From Sphaerimonospora cavernae (GTDB taxonomy: Bacteria > Actinomycetota > Actinomycetes > Streptosporangiales > Streptosporangiaceae), in the NCBI RefSeq assembly GCF_042435035.1, contig NZ_JBHMQT010000044.1, forward strand, positions 62,001 through 126,000: a DNA stretch of 64,000 bases, in the 5' to 3' direction. The notes below the pieces were generated by a model. The model was not told the origin of the DNA. It did not search any database and saw only the letters and a list, made by a program, of their open reading frames with translations. Positions 23,002-31,938 of the stretch are shown here, piece after piece (the stretch's first letter is position 1; every line of letters begins with the position of its first letter). The translations under genes were made by a program, and so were the position numbers.

Positions 23002-24228
23002 CTACCCGCCGTTGACGTCGCCGTTTCGCGGCAGATCGTCGAGTGCATCGAGGAGCCGGTCGACGTCGGACCGGTCGTTGTAGTGGACGAGCCCGGCCCG
23101 TACGGCGGAGCCCTCGTCGCGGATGCCGAGCGCCCGCGTCAGCTCCCAGGCGTAGCAGTGCCCGTCCCACACGTTGACCTTGCGCGCGGCGAGGTGCTCG
23201 GCGACCCGCTGCGGCGAGTGTCCGGCGACGTTGAAATACACGGTGGCGGTGCGACGGGCGGGCGAGCCGACCAGCCGCACACGGGACAGAGACGACAGGC
23301 CCTTGAGCAGGTGGGCCAGCTCGGCCTGCTCGTACGCCTCGACCGCCGCCATCGAGGCGAGCAGCCGTTCCCGGCGGGTTCCGGTGGCGTCCGGGTCCAG
23401 ATCGGCGAGGTGATCGACCGCAGCCGCGACCCCGGCCAGGTCGGCGAAGGGCAGGGTGCCGGTCTCGAACCGGTCGGGCACCTCCGACGGCGAGGAGGCC
23501 AGCTTGTCGGGCTGGAGTCGCTCCAGCAGTTCCGGCCGGGCGATGACCGATCCGATGTGCGGGCCGGACCACTTGTAGGAGCTGGTCGCGTAGAAGTCGG
23601 CGCCGAGCGCGGCCACGTCGATCGGCAGGTGCGGGGTGGCGTGAACGCCGTCCACGTAGGTCAGCGCCCCCACCGCGTGGGCCCGTTCGGTGATCCGCGG
23701 AATGTCGGGCATGGTCCCCAGAATGTTGCTCGCCGCGGTGACCGCGACCAGTCTGGTGCGTTCCGTCACGAGCTCGTCGTACTGCTCGGCGGGCAGTTCA
23801 CCGCTCGGCACGTCGACGGACGCCCAGCGGACGCGCGCGCCGGCGCGGGTCGCCGCCTGCACCCAGGGGCGTACGTTGGCGTCGTGGTCGAGCCGGGACA
23901 GCACGATCTCGTCGTCGGGTCCCCACTCCTTGGACAGCGCGTACGCGAACCGATAGGTCAGGGTGGTCATGTTGGGGCCGAAGACCACGCCCCGGGCATC
24001 TCCGCCGACGAGGTCGGCGACGGCCTGCCGGGCCTGCCCGACGATGGCGTCGGACCGGGCGCTGGCCGGGAACGCCCCGTGTGAGTTGCCGATGCCCGTG
24101 GTGTAGGCGGCGGCGATGGCGTCGATCACCGGCTGGGGCACCTGGGTGCCGGCTGCGGCGTCCAGCCAGGCGTAGCCGTCGGACAGCGCGGGATAAAGGG
24201 CGCGGACGCGTTCGATGTCGAAGCTCAT
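23002..24228 (-). CDS. Cysteine desulfurase-like PLP enzyme (aminotransferase class V)
   Basis: A 408-aa fold-type I PLP enzyme. The PLP lysine is in ATSSYKWSGPH (about residue 220), the PLP-phosphate region is GPNMTTLTYRFA, and the Asp stacking region is TYVDGVHATPH. The C-terminal domain includes VYFNVAGHSPQRVAEHLA. A mobile-loop catalytic cysteine, as in NifS/IscS, is not evident where expected, apart from GHCYAW, so desulfurase activity is not certain. This matches the group named cysteine desulfurase-like protein in actinobacteria. It is divergent from the SDR gene. No iron-sulfur assembly genes are adjacent. Confidence 0.88.
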   Translation of the reverse strand: MSFDIERVRALYPALSDGYAWLDAAAGTQVPQPVIDAIAAAYTTGIGNSHGAFPASARSDAIVGQARQAVADLVGGDARGVVFGPNMTTLTYRFAYALSKEWGPDDEIVLSRLDHDANVRPWVQAATRAGARVRWASVDVPSGELPAEQYDELVTERTRLVAVTAASNILGTMPDIPRITERAHAVGALTYVDGVHATPHLPIDVAALGADFYATSSYKWSGPHIGSVIARPELLERLQPDKLASSPSEVPDRFETGTLPFADLAGVAAAVDHLADLDPDATGTRRERLLASMAAVEAYEQAELAHLLKGLSSLSRVRLVGSPARRTATVYFNVAGHSPQRVAEHLAARKVNVWDGHCYAWELTRALGIRDEGSAVRAGLVHYNDRSDVDRLLDALDDLPRNGDVNGG

Positions 24229-24321
24229 GGCTCACCAGTGTCGTGAGATATCAGGCCGGTGGGAAGAGGGAATTTCAGTACGATATCGGGAGGAATATCG
24301 CCAAACTGGTAACCTCTGCCG

Positions 24322-25068
24322 ATGAGCGGAAGAGCAGTGCTGGTGACGGGGGCATCCCGCGGCATCGGACGGGCGATCGCGCTGGCCTTCGCCGCCCAGG
24401 GCGACCGGGTCGCCGTCCACCATCGAAACTCCCCCGACCTGGCCGAACAGCTCCGGGCCGAGCTACCCGGAGACGGCCACGTGGTCGTACGGGCCGACGT
24501 CGCCGATCCCGCCGAGGCGCGGCGGATGGTCGAGGAGGTCGCGGCCGCCCTCGACGGCGTCGACGTGCTGGTCAACAACGCGGGGATCTTCGCCCACCAC
24601 CCGATCACCGAGGTGACGTACGAGGAGTGGCAGGCCGTGTGGCGGGAGACGCTGGACGTCAACCTCATCGGTCCCGCCAACGTCACCTGGAATGCCGTAC
24701 GGCACATGGGCCGCGGCGGCAGGATCGTCAACGTCTCGTCACGCGGCGCCTTCCGCGGTGAGCCCGACAGTCCCGCCTACGGCGCCGGCAAGGCCGGCAT
24801 GAACGCCATGGGCCAGTCGCTCGCCATCGCCCTCGCCCCGCTGGGCATCGCCGTGGCCACCGTGGCGCCCGGTTTCGTGGAGACCGACATGGTGACCGAG
24901 CATCTCAAGGGGGAGCGGGGCGACGCGATCCGGACGCAGAGCCCGTTCGGGAGGGTGGCCAGGCCCGAGGAGATCGCGGCGGCCGTGCTGTATCTCGCCT
25001 CCCCGGCCGCCGAGTGGGCCAGCGGCACGATCGTCGACCTCAACGGCGCCTCCTACCTCCGCAGCTGA
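24322..25068 (+). CDS. SDR-family oxidoreductase (3-oxoacyl-ACP reductase-like)
   Basis: A 248-aa classical SDR. The cofactor motif is VTGASRGIGRAI, a NAG motif lies in VLVNNAGIFAHHP, catalytic Ser is in IVNVSSRGAF, and Tyr/Lys are in YGAGKAGMNAM. The end is ASGTIVDLNGASYLRS, as in FabG-like proteins. The His-His-Arg after the second strand (VAVHHRNS) favours NADPH. It stands alone, divergent from the PLP enzyme, and its stop is 2 bases from the convergent GNAT gene. The physiological substrate is unknown. Confidence 0.9.
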   Translation: MSGRAVLVTGASRGIGRAIALAFAAQGDRVAVHHRNSPDLAEQLRAELPGDGHVVVRADVADPAEARRMVEEVAAALDGVDVLVNNAGIFAHHPITEVTYEEWQAVWRETLDVNLIGPANVTWNAVRHMGRGGRIVNVSSRGAFRGEPDSPAYGAGKAGMNAMGQSLAIALAPLGIAVATVAPGFVETDMVTEHLKGERGDAIRTQSPFGRVARPEEIAAAVLYLASPAAEWASGTIVDLNGASYLRS

Positions 25069-25070
25069 AC

Positions 25071-25598
25071 TCAGAGAGGGTTTTCGAGACTTCGGGCGTA
25101 TCTGACTTCCGGAACGGAGATTCCTCCGACGGGCCATTCGGTCTGGGATCCGTCGAAACGGAATCCGGCGCGCTCGTAGAAGCGTCGGGCACGGTGGTTC
25201 TCCGCCAGCACCCACAGGGTGAGAGCGGTGAACCCCGACTTTTCCGCCCGTCCGACCAGTTCTGCCATGAGGGCGCGGCCGACGCCTGTGCCGATCCGCG
25301 CCGGGGCCACGTACAGCGCGTATATCTCGCCGTCGGTGTCGGCGGCGTCGTCGTCACGGCAGGGGCCCAGAGCTCCCCAGCCTGTCACGCCCTGATCGTC
25401 TTCAACGACGAGGTTCTGGATGCGGGAGTCCTGTAGAAACAGCCTCCCGCGCCGTTCCGCGTCGGCCTCGACGCTGAGCCCGTCCAGGTAGTCGTCGGGA
25501 ATGATCCCGCGGTACGCCGTCTGCCAGCCGGTGACGCGGAGCGTCGACACCGCCCGGATATCGTGCTCGGTCATGTCCCGGACGTGGACACCGCTCAC
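25071..25598 (-). CDS. GNAT-family N-acetyltransferase
   Basis: A 175-aa acetyl-CoA-dependent acetyltransferase. Motif A is IYALYVAPARIGTGVGRALM (the R/Q-x-x-G-x-G/A pattern appears as RIGTGVGRA). Motif B is ENHRARRFYERAGFRFDG, and the N-terminus is VRDMTEHDIRAVSTLRVTGW, characteristic of the AAC(6')/RimI-like group with a Trp-rich start. The gene is monocistronic and convergent with the SDR. Substrate unknown. Confidence 0.9.
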   Translation of the reverse strand: MSGVHVRDMTEHDIRAVSTLRVTGWQTAYRGIIPDDYLDGLSVEADAERRGRLFLQDSRIQNLVVEDDQGVTGWGALGPCRDDDAADTDGEIYALYVAPARIGTGVGRALMAELVGRAEKSGFTALTLWVLAENHRARRFYERAGFRFDGSQTEWPVGGISVPEVRYARSLENPL

Positions 25599-25730
25599 GA
25601 CGTGCTCCCCCTGTCAGGCGAATCCGATGCGGTGATCCTACGGTCGGGACGACATTTCGGTCGATCGGATACTCTCGTGGCCCTGATCGTCGCCTGACAG
25701 CGGGTTTACCGACGTGGGAAGAGGCAATTC

Positions 25731-26693
25731 GTGGCTCCCCGACATTTTCCGGCCGTTGCGATCGGCGTCCTGGTGGCGGGCGTGCTGACCGCGGGTGTGG
25801 CCACTGTTTTCAGCAGCGGGAGCGCCGAGACGGGCGGGCCCCCGGTGCCGGTGCCCACGTCCGCCGAGGACTTCGTCCTCCCGATGGACGCCTACAACGT
25901 GTCGGCCGCACAGCACGTCGAGATAGCGCGGGCGCGCGCCGATCTGGTCGAAGACTGCATGCGTGCGTTCGGGTACGACCTGCGGATCCAGGTGCCCGAT
26001 GTAGCCTCTTATTCACAAAATGGGCTTGTCGATTGGCTTGGCGACCTGCAGGTCGACCGGTATGGCTATGCCGGACCGCCCGGCCGTACCCGGCAATCCG
26101 CAGCAGACGACGATCGAGGCATCTTCGCGGTCACGGACGACGAGTTCCGCGTCATGGTGGGCAAGACCGCCCGCGTAGGCGGCAAGAAGGTCCCCGTCGG
26201 AGGATGCGACGGGGCGGTCGAAGGAATCCTCAACGCCGGTGCGTCGGGTCTCGACGGTCAGGAGACCCCCGGAAAGACGGACGTCTACCGACTGGGCGAC
26301 CTTCAGAGCGGGGCGGCCGAGTCCGCGTACCGGGACCCGGGATTGCACCGAGCCGGCGCGGCGTGGGCCGAGTGCATGCGCAAGGCCGGGTATGCCTATT
26401 CTCAGCCCGAGGAAGCCACAGCCGATCCTCGCTGGGCCATCACCGCCAAGAACGACCACGATCCTCCCCCGCAGGGGACCCCGGTGGAGATCCGAACCGC
26501 GGTGGACGACCATCGGTGCCGCCTGGAGACCAACTATTACGGGAAACGCCAGGCCATCTATGCCGCCCACCAACAGAAGGCCATCGACGCGAACCCACGT
26601 CTGCTCGCCGGCTTTCACGACCTGATGACCACTCGACTGCGTAACGCCCGGCAGGTCAACAGCGGCGCGCCGGTCGTACGCCCCTGGGACTGA
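25731..26693 (+). CDS. Secreted or membrane-anchored hypothetical protein, 320 aa
   Basis: The N-terminus is a signal or anchor sequence (HFPAVAIGVLVAGVLTAGVA) followed by a Gly/Pro/Ser linker. The exported part has paired cysteines (LVEDCMRAFGYDL, VGGCDGAVEG, WAECMRKAGYAYSQP, DDHRCRLETNYYG). It also has a repeated C-M-R-x-(F/A)-G-Y motif seen in actinobacterial secreted proteins of unknown function. Start is GTG. Disulfide pairing and a cell-surface location are inferred. No operon partner; it precedes the glycosyltransferase gene. Confidence 0.7.
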   Translation: MAPRHFPAVAIGVLVAGVLTAGVATVFSSGSAETGGPPVPVPTSAEDFVLPMDAYNVSAAQHVEIARARADLVEDCMRAFGYDLRIQVPDVASYSQNGLVDWLGDLQVDRYGYAGPPGRTRQSAADDDRGIFAVTDDEFRVMVGKTARVGGKKVPVGGCDGAVEGILNAGASGLDGQETPGKTDVYRLGDLQSGAAESAYRDPGLHRAGAAWAECMRKAGYAYSQPEEATADPRWAITAKNDHDPPPQGTPVEIRTAVDDHRCRLETNYYGKRQAIYAAHQQKAIDANPRLLAGFHDLMTTRLRNARQVNSGAPVVRPWD

Positions 26694-26786
26694 TCGGCCG
26701 GCGGCGCCCCGCGTCAGAGAGAGCGTCCGGCGGGTCGTGGTGGATGGTCGATGGTTTGCCGTGTCCACGTCACATAATGGTTGACG

Positions 26787-28817
26787 ATGGATGCGGAGCG
26801 TGATGGAGCGGTCGACGTCAGCATCGTGGTGGCGGCGTACGACTGCCGTGCGCACCTCGACGACTGCCTGACCGCCCTCCTCGTGCAGCGCGTGAGCACA
26901 GAGATCATCGTGGTGGACGACGGCTCCCGCGACGGCACGCGTCGGCTCCTCGAGCTCTACGCGACCCACCACCCCCGCGTGATCACCGTGATCCGTCAGC
27001 GGCATACGGGCCTGCGCGGCAGGGCGCGCAACGTGGGGCTGGCGGCGGCGACCGGACGCTACGTCTTCTTCTGCGACCCGGCCGACCGCCTCGGCGTGGA
27101 GGCGCTGCGGCGGATGGTCGCCATGGGCGACCGGAACGGTTCCGACATCGTGCTGGGTAAGGTCGTCCGCCATGGCCGGGCGGTTCCCCGCCCGCCCGCC
27201 GCCCTCTACCGCGAGAACGCCGAGCGCGTGGCCTTACGCGGCAGCGCCGTCTACGACGATCTGTCCTGCGCCAAGCTGTTCCGGCGCAGCCTGCTCGAAC
27301 GGCACGGCATCCGCTTCGACGAGGCGCTCCGCCTGGACGCGGACATGGGCGCGGATGCCGGTGTGGACGTGGGGGCGGGCTCGGCGGCGGATTCCGACAC
27401 GGATGCCGCCTTGGACCTGGTCTTCTCGGTCCACGCGTACTGTCATGCCCAAGTGATCTCCGTGGTGGCCGATCACGACTGTTATCACCGGCTTCCTCAT
27501 GCTGCCCGTCCCGACCTCGACGCCGCCGAGGCGGAACACGACGACCTCGATGCCGACGACTCCGACTCCGACGATCTGGACTCCGGCAACGTGGACTCCG
27601 GCAACGTGGAGTCCGGGTGGCAGGGGCCGATGGCCGGCGCCGACCCGCTCACCTGGCTGCGGGTGATCCGTACCCCCATCGCGTTGATGGCACGGCACAT
27701 TCCGCCGGGGCCGCTGCGCGATCATCTGCTCCTGCGCCATTTCCACCTGGACATCTTCGCCCAGCTCGGCGCACCGTTCCTGGCCGCGGGCGAGGCCGAG
27801 CGCGAGAAGATCGCGCACGAGGTGGCGGGCATCTGCGCGGACTGGCTGACCAGGGGAGTGCGGGACCGGCTGGAGGGAGCCGACCGCGCCCGGGCCGGCT
27901 CGCTGCACGATCTCGACCGGCTCGTACGGCTCGCGCGCGTGGAGACGGCACGCCTCCGGCACCGCCTGACCGGCGTGGAGTGGCAGGGCGGACGGTTGAC
28001 GATCTCCGGACGCGTCTCGCTCGGCGGCCTCGACGGGCAGCCGGGTGTCGTGCTGCGCGAGCGGACCTCGCTGGAGGAGCGTCGCCCCCCGGTCACGCGG
28101 GTGGCCGACGTGTTCAGTGCCGTGATCGAGGCGGCCTCGCTCCCCGCGGGCGTGTGGGACGTGTACGCGGCCGTCGAGTGCGAGGGTGCGCGCAGGCTGG
28201 CCAGGCTCGGGCGGAGGCGGGCCACCGGCGTGTGCGTCCCCGGCCCACGGTTCGCCGACGGCGTCGTGGTCGTGCCGTTCCTCACCCGGGCCCACGGTCA
28301 TCTCACCCTCGACGTCGGCGGCCATGTCGTCCGGGTCCCCGGCTCGGTACGGCTCACGCGCAGCCAATGGGTGGGCAGACGTCTGCGGGTCGCGGGCCGC
28401 GTGCACGTGGGCAAGACGCCGGGGGCGGCAGCCGTACGGCACCTGATCTGGCGTGAGCGGTCCTCGGGCCTGGAACGGCGTGTGGCGGCGCGGGCGACCG
28501 GGCCGCAGACGTTCGCGGCGGAGACGGGACGCCTGCGTCCCGGGACGTGGGACGCGCATCTCGAGCTCGACGTCGGCGGGCCGCCCGCCAGGTTCCCGGT
28601 GAAGGTCGGCAGGCCGGAGGCGCTGGAGCGGCCGCTGCGCTGGTGGCACGGCCCGGTGCGGTGGACGGCCAGGCCGTACGCGACGGCGGTCAACCGTCGT
28701 CTCAGCCTCGCGGTGCGCGCGGCCACGCCGCTCACGTTGCTCCGGCGGGCGCTTCGCCGTCTCCGTGCCCTTCGTGTCGGCCCCGGTCTCGCCATGCCCC
28801 GTCTCCGGCGTCACTAA
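26787..28817 (+). CDS. Family 2 glycosyltransferase with C-terminal beta domains and acidic insert
   Basis: A 676-aa protein. The GT-A domain is N-terminal: VSIVVAAYDCRAHLDDCL, EIIVVDDGSRDGT, GLRGRARNVGLAAATGRYV, then FFCDPADRL in place of the DXD region. This arrangement (GT2, helical linker, beta-rich repeats) resembles teichoic-acid or capsule glycosyltransferases such as TarS/TarP. An unusual Asp/Ser/Gly-rich insert lies at about residues 180-280. The C-terminus is Arg-rich and has beta segments (RLTISGRVSLGGL, RLRVAGRVHVGKT). I prefer the ATG at MDAERDGAV; a TTG two codons earlier is possible, and no strong ribosome binding site is seen. It is probably involved in wall-glycopolymer synthesis. 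Confidence 0.82.
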   Translation: MDAERDGAVDVSIVVAAYDCRAHLDDCLTALLVQRVSTEIIVVDDGSRDGTRRLLELYATHHPRVITVIRQRHTGLRGRARNVGLAAATGRYVFFCDPADRLGVEALRRMVAMGDRNGSDIVLGKVVRHGRAVPRPPAALYRENAERVALRGSAVYDDLSCAKLFRRSLLERHGIRFDEALRLDADMGADAGVDVGAGSAADSDTDAALDLVFSVHAYCHAQVISVVADHDCYHRLPHAARPDLDAAEAEHDDLDADDSDSDDLDSGNVDSGNVESGWQGPMAGADPLTWLRVIRTPIALMARHIPPGPLRDHLLLRHFHLDIFAQLGAPFLAAGEAEREKIAHEVAGICADWLTRGVRDRLEGADRARAGSLHDLDRLVRLARVETARLRHRLTGVEWQGGRLTISGRVSLGGLDGQPGVVLRERTSLEERRPPVTRVADVFSAVIEAASLPAGVWDVYAAVECEGARRLARLGRRRATGVCVPGPRFADGVVVVPFLTRAHGHLTLDVGGHVVRVPGSVRLTRSQWVGRRLRVAGRVHVGKTPGAAAVRHLIWRERSSGLERRVAARATGPQTFAAETGRLRPGTWDAHLELDVGGPPARFPVKVGRPEALERPLRWWHGPVRWTARPYATAVNRRLSLAVRAATPLTLLRRALRRLRALRVGPGLAMPRLRRH

Positions 28818-28833
28818 TGGGGCACATCACTAG

Positions 28834-28850
28834 TTGCAAGTAGTTTGCAA
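28834..28850 (+). promoter_or_regulatory. Nur box (nickel-responsive Fur-family operator)
   Basis: TTGCAA-N5-TTGCAA occurs exactly, inside the longer dyad GTTGCAAGTAGTTTGCAAC, 55 bases upstream of the cbiM start. This equals the Nur box described for Streptomyces coelicolor (tTGCaa-N5-ttGCAA). It implies repression of the transporter by Nur with nickel. Confidence 0.85.
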
Positions 28851-28904
28851 CTACACTCTCTTGCCTTAGAGTCGAAGCAATTACCCGTTTTGAAGGGGTT
28901 TGGC

Positions 28905-29969
28905 ATGCACGTGCCCGATGGGTTCTTCAACCTCCCCGTGTCCGTCGGTGCCGGTGCCGTCGCCGTGACCGGGGTGGGGGTCTGCCTCCGCGGCGCCCGG
29001 CGTGAGCTGGATGATCGGACCGCGCCGATGGCCGGTCTGGTCGCCGCGTTCATCTTCGCGGTGCAGATGCTCAACTTCCCCGTGGCGGCCGGGACCAGCG
29101 GGCACCTGCTGGGCGGGGCGCTGGCGGCGATACTCGTCGGGCCGTACACAGCGGTCCTGTGTGTGTCCGTGGTCCTGCTCGTCCAGGGGTTCTTCTTCGC
29201 CGACGGCGGCCTGACCGCGCTGGGGATCAACATCACCCTCATGGCGATCGTGACGACGATCGTCGGCTGGGCGGTCTTCCGGCTGATCACGCGTAGCGTG
29301 CCGGGCAGCCGTGCCGCCATCGTGGCCGCGTCGTTCGTGGCCGCACTGGTGTCCGTGCCGGCCTCGGCGCTCGTGTTCACGTTGCTGTTCTGGATCGGTG
29401 GCACCGCGCCCATCGACATCGCCTCGGTGGCCGCCGCGATGGGCGGCGTGCACGTACTGATCGGAATCGGGGAGGGGCTGATCACCGCGCTCACCGTGAG
29501 CAGCGTGCTGGCGGTCCGGCCCGACCTGGTGTACGGCGCGCGCGGCCTGGCCCGGCGCCTGGTGCTGCGCACGGCTGAGGGTGGCGAGGTCCCGGTCACC
29601 GAGATCCCCGTCACCGAGGCCCCCGAGCCGACCGCCGCCCCCTCCGCAGCCCCCTCCGCCGGTCGCCTCCGTCCGCTGTTCATCGGTGGTGGCCTCGTGG
29701 CCATCCTGCTCGCCGGTGTGGTGTCCTTCTACGCCTCCAGCTCCCCTGACGGCCTGGAGAAGGTGGCCGCCGACAAGGGGCTGAACGCGCACGAGCAGGA
29801 TCACGGCCTGAGCGACGCGCCGCTGGCCGACTACGGCGTCAAGGGAATCGACAACGAACGCCTGTCCGGCGGCCTGGCCGGGGTGGCCGGGGTCGCCATC
29901 ACCGTTCTCGCCGGCGGCGCCGTCTTCTACACGGTACGGCGGCGGCAGCGGCACAAGGCCGCGGTGTGA
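28905..29969 (+). CDS. cbiM: ECF transporter substrate-binding component CbiM/NikM fused to a CbiN-like PDGLE domain
   Basis: A 354-aa protein. The N-terminal MHVPDGFFNLPV contains the metal-binding His2 of CbiM/NikM. Seven or so membrane helices follow, including LVAAFIFAVQMLNFPVAAGT, SGHLLGGALAAILVGP and GGVHVLIGIGEGLITAL. After an Ala/Pro linker the C-terminus has another two helices with SSSPDGLEKVAADKG between them, the PDGLE signature of NikN/CbiN-like proteins. M and N are therefore one chain. The ATG at MHVPDG was chosen because the N-terminal His must be free to bind the metal. First gene of a cbiMN-Q-O operon behind a Nur box, so nickel is the likely ion. Confidence 0.92.
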   Translation: MHVPDGFFNLPVSVGAGAVAVTGVGVCLRGARRELDDRTAPMAGLVAAFIFAVQMLNFPVAAGTSGHLLGGALAAILVGPYTAVLCVSVVLLVQGFFFADGGLTALGINITLMAIVTTIVGWAVFRLITRSVPGSRAAIVAASFVAALVSVPASALVFTLLFWIGGTAPIDIASVAAAMGGVHVLIGIGEGLITALTVSSVLAVRPDLVYGARGLARRLVLRTAEGGEVPVTEIPVTEAPEPTAAPSAAPSAGRLRPLFIGGGLVAILLAGVVSFYASSSPDGLEKVAADKGLNAHEQDHGLSDAPLADYGVKGIDNERLSGGLAGVAGVAITVLAGGAVFYTVRRRQRHKAAV

Positions 29970-29982
29970 TTGTGGGACGTCA

Positions 29983-30747
29983 GTGAGCGCCGGGCATCAC
30001 CACCAGCTCTACCGGGCGGGCGACACGCCCGTCCACCGGCTGCCGCCGCAGTGCAAGCTGGTGGCGGTGGCGGCCTTCGCGGTGGCCGTGGTGGCGACGC
30101 CGCGTGAGCGCTTCTGGGCCTTCGGGGTCTACGCGCTGCTGCTGGCGGCCGTGGCGGTGGCGGCGCGGGTGCCCGCGGGGTTCATCCTGCGCCGCATGGT
30201 CATCGAGGTGCCGTTCGTGCTGTTCGCCGTGGCGATCCCGATCATCGGCACGGGTGAGCGGGCCGAGGTGCTGGGGATGTCGCTCAGCGTTCCGGGTATG
30301 TGGGCGGCGTGGAACATCCTGGCCAAGGCGAGCCTCGGAGTGGTCGCCTCCATCCTGCTCGCGGCGACCACGGAGCCCCGGACGATGCTCCTGGGCGCGG
30401 AGCGGCTCCGCCTGCCGCGGCTGCTCGTGCAGATCGCGGCGTTCATGCTGCGCTACATGGACGTGATCCTCGACCAGATGCGCCGGATGCGGATCGCCAG
30501 GGAGTCGCGGGCGTTCGTGGCCAGGGACATCCGCCAGGCCCCGGTGCTGGCCAGATCGGCGGGTGCGCTGTTCATCAGGTCGTACGAGCGCGGGGAGCGG
30601 GTGCATCTCGCCATGCTGAGCCGGGGCTACGCCGGAGAAATGCCAGTAATTCGGGATTTGTCGGCGTCTGGGCGAGACTGGGGTATGGCCGTCATCCTGC
30701 CCTGCCTCGCCGCCGCGACAGCCGTACTCTCCTGGAGCATCGCATGA
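29983..30747 (+). CDS. cbiQ: ECF transporter transmembrane coupling protein CbiQ/NikQ
   Basis: The 254-aa T component of the energy-coupling factor module. Membrane helices include LVAVAAFAVAVVATP, AFGVYALLLAAVAVAARV and VLFAVAIPIIGTG. The coupling signatures ARESRAF and LAMLSRGYAG resemble the two Ala-Arg-Gly motifs that contact the ATPase. Start is GTG 13 bases after the cbiM stop. The stop overlaps the cbiO start by ATGA, so M, Q and O are made from one message. Confidence 0.92.
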   Translation: MSAGHHHQLYRAGDTPVHRLPPQCKLVAVAAFAVAVVATPRERFWAFGVYALLLAAVAVAARVPAGFILRRMVIEVPFVLFAVAIPIIGTGERAEVLGMSLSVPGMWAAWNILAKASLGVVASILLAATTEPRTMLLGAERLRLPRLLVQIAAFMLRYMDVILDQMRRMRIARESRAFVARDIRQAPVLARSAGALFIRSYERGERVHLAMLSRGYAGEMPVIRDLSASGRDWGMAVILPCLAAATAVLSWSIA

Positions 30748-31517
30748 CGGGCCCTCGCATGACGGGTGTGGACGCGCCGCCGTCGCTGAGGGTCAGCCGG
30801 CTGGCGTACGCGTACCCGGACGGGACGCAGGCGCTGTTCGGCGTGGACCTGACGATCCGGCGGGGGGAGCGGGTCGCGCTGCTCGGCCCGAACGGCGCGG
30901 GGAAGACCACCCTCGTCATGCACCTCAACGGCATCCTGACCGCGGGGCACGGCACGGTCGAGGTGGCCGGGCTGCCGGTGCGCAAGGACACGCTCCTGGA
31001 GATCCGCCGCCGCGTCGGCCTGGTGTTCCAGGATCCCGATGATCAGCTTTTCATGCCGACGGTCCGGGACGACGTCGCGTTCGGTCCCGCCAATCTCGGC
31101 CTGCGGGGCGATGAACTCGATCGGCGGGTGCGCGACGCGCTGACGCGGGTCGGCATGCTGGACGCGATCGACCGGCCGCCGCACCACCTGTCCTTCGGGC
31201 AGCGGCGGCGGGTGGCGGTCGCGACCGTGCTGGCGATGGAGCCGGAGATCCTCGTGCTGGACGAGCCGTCGTCCAACCTCGATCCCGCTTCGCGCCGGGA
31301 GCTGGCCGACATCCTGAAAAGTCTGGACGTGACCGTGCTGATGGTCACGCATGATCTTCCGTACGCGCTGGAGTTGTGCGAGCGCTCGCTGATCCTCTCC
31401 GGCGGCGTGATCGCGGCGGACGGCGCGACGCACTCGCTGCTCGCCGACGCCGGCCTGCTCGCCGCCCATCGACTTGAACTGCCGTACGGCTTCGCCGTCC
31501 CCGCTCTTCAGGAGTGA
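30744..31517 (+). CDS. cbiO: ECF transporter ATPase CbiO/NikO
   Basis: A 257-aa ABC ATPase that powers the metal importer. Walker A is LLGPNGAGKTTL, the Q-loop FQDPDDQLFMP is the ECF type, the signature is LSFGQRRRVA (variant of LSGGQ), Walker B is ILVLDEPSSNLD, and the H-loop is VTHDLPYA. Translationally coupled to cbiQ by a four-base overlap. Last gene of the operon. A second ATG five codons downstream is possible. Confidence 0.93.
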   Translation: MTGPRMTGVDAPPSLRVSRLAYAYPDGTQALFGVDLTIRRGERVALLGPNGAGKTTLVMHLNGILTAGHGTVEVAGLPVRKDTLLEIRRRVGLVFQDPDDQLFMPTVRDDVAFGPANLGLRGDELDRRVRDALTRVGMLDAIDRPPHHLSFGQRRRVAVATVLAMEPEILVLDEPSSNLDPASRRELADILKSLDVTVLMVTHDLPYALELCERSLILSGGVIAADGATHSLLADAGLLAAHRLELPYGFAVPALQE

Positions 31518-31557
31518 TCCCCCAGTAAAGTGGGCCTCGTTGAGGAGGTACACGACG

Positions 31558-31905
31558 ATGAAGCTGCGGCTCGCACGCCGTCCGCTCTCCGATGCCGTCG
31601 TCGTCGTGGCGGTGGAGGGGGAGCTGGATCTTTTTACCGCCCCGTTCCTGCGCGACGAGGTACGCGACGCCATCATGAATGACGGTCCGACGCTCGTTCT
31701 CGACCTCACGGATCTGTCGTTCATGGACTCGAGCGGGCTCAGCGTGCTGATCGAGGCGTGGCGGCTGGCCACCAGCGAGGGCGGCGTCGTCACCCTCGCC
31801 GCGCCGCAGCCACCCGTGGCCCGCATCCTCCGGACGACCGGGCTCGACCGGCGGATCAAGGTGTATCCGGACGTCGAGACCGCGATTTTGCCCGACCCCG
31901 AGTAG
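31558..31905 (+). CDS. STAS-domain anti-sigma-factor antagonist
   Basis: A 115-aa SpoIIAA/RsbV-like protein. The phosphorylatable serine is in LSFMDSSGLSVLI (about residue 58), with the usual strands VVVVAVEGELDLFTAP and GPTLVLDLTDLSF. Unphosphorylated protein would bind an RsbW-type kinase and free a sigma factor. A GAGGAGG ribosome binding site sits eight bases upstream of the ATG. No cognate kinase is adjacent. The PAS-GAF-SpoIIE protein 6 kb away could be a phosphatase partner, but this is a guess. Confidence 0.9.
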   Translation: MKLRLARRPLSDAVVVVAVEGELDLFTAPFLRDEVRDAIMNDGPTLVLDLTDLSFMDSSGLSVLIEAWRLATSEGGVVTLAAPQPPVARILRTTGLDRRIKVYPDVETAILPDPE

Positions 31906-31938
31906 AACTTCATTCGGTTGTCGGGTTAGGGTCCGGCT

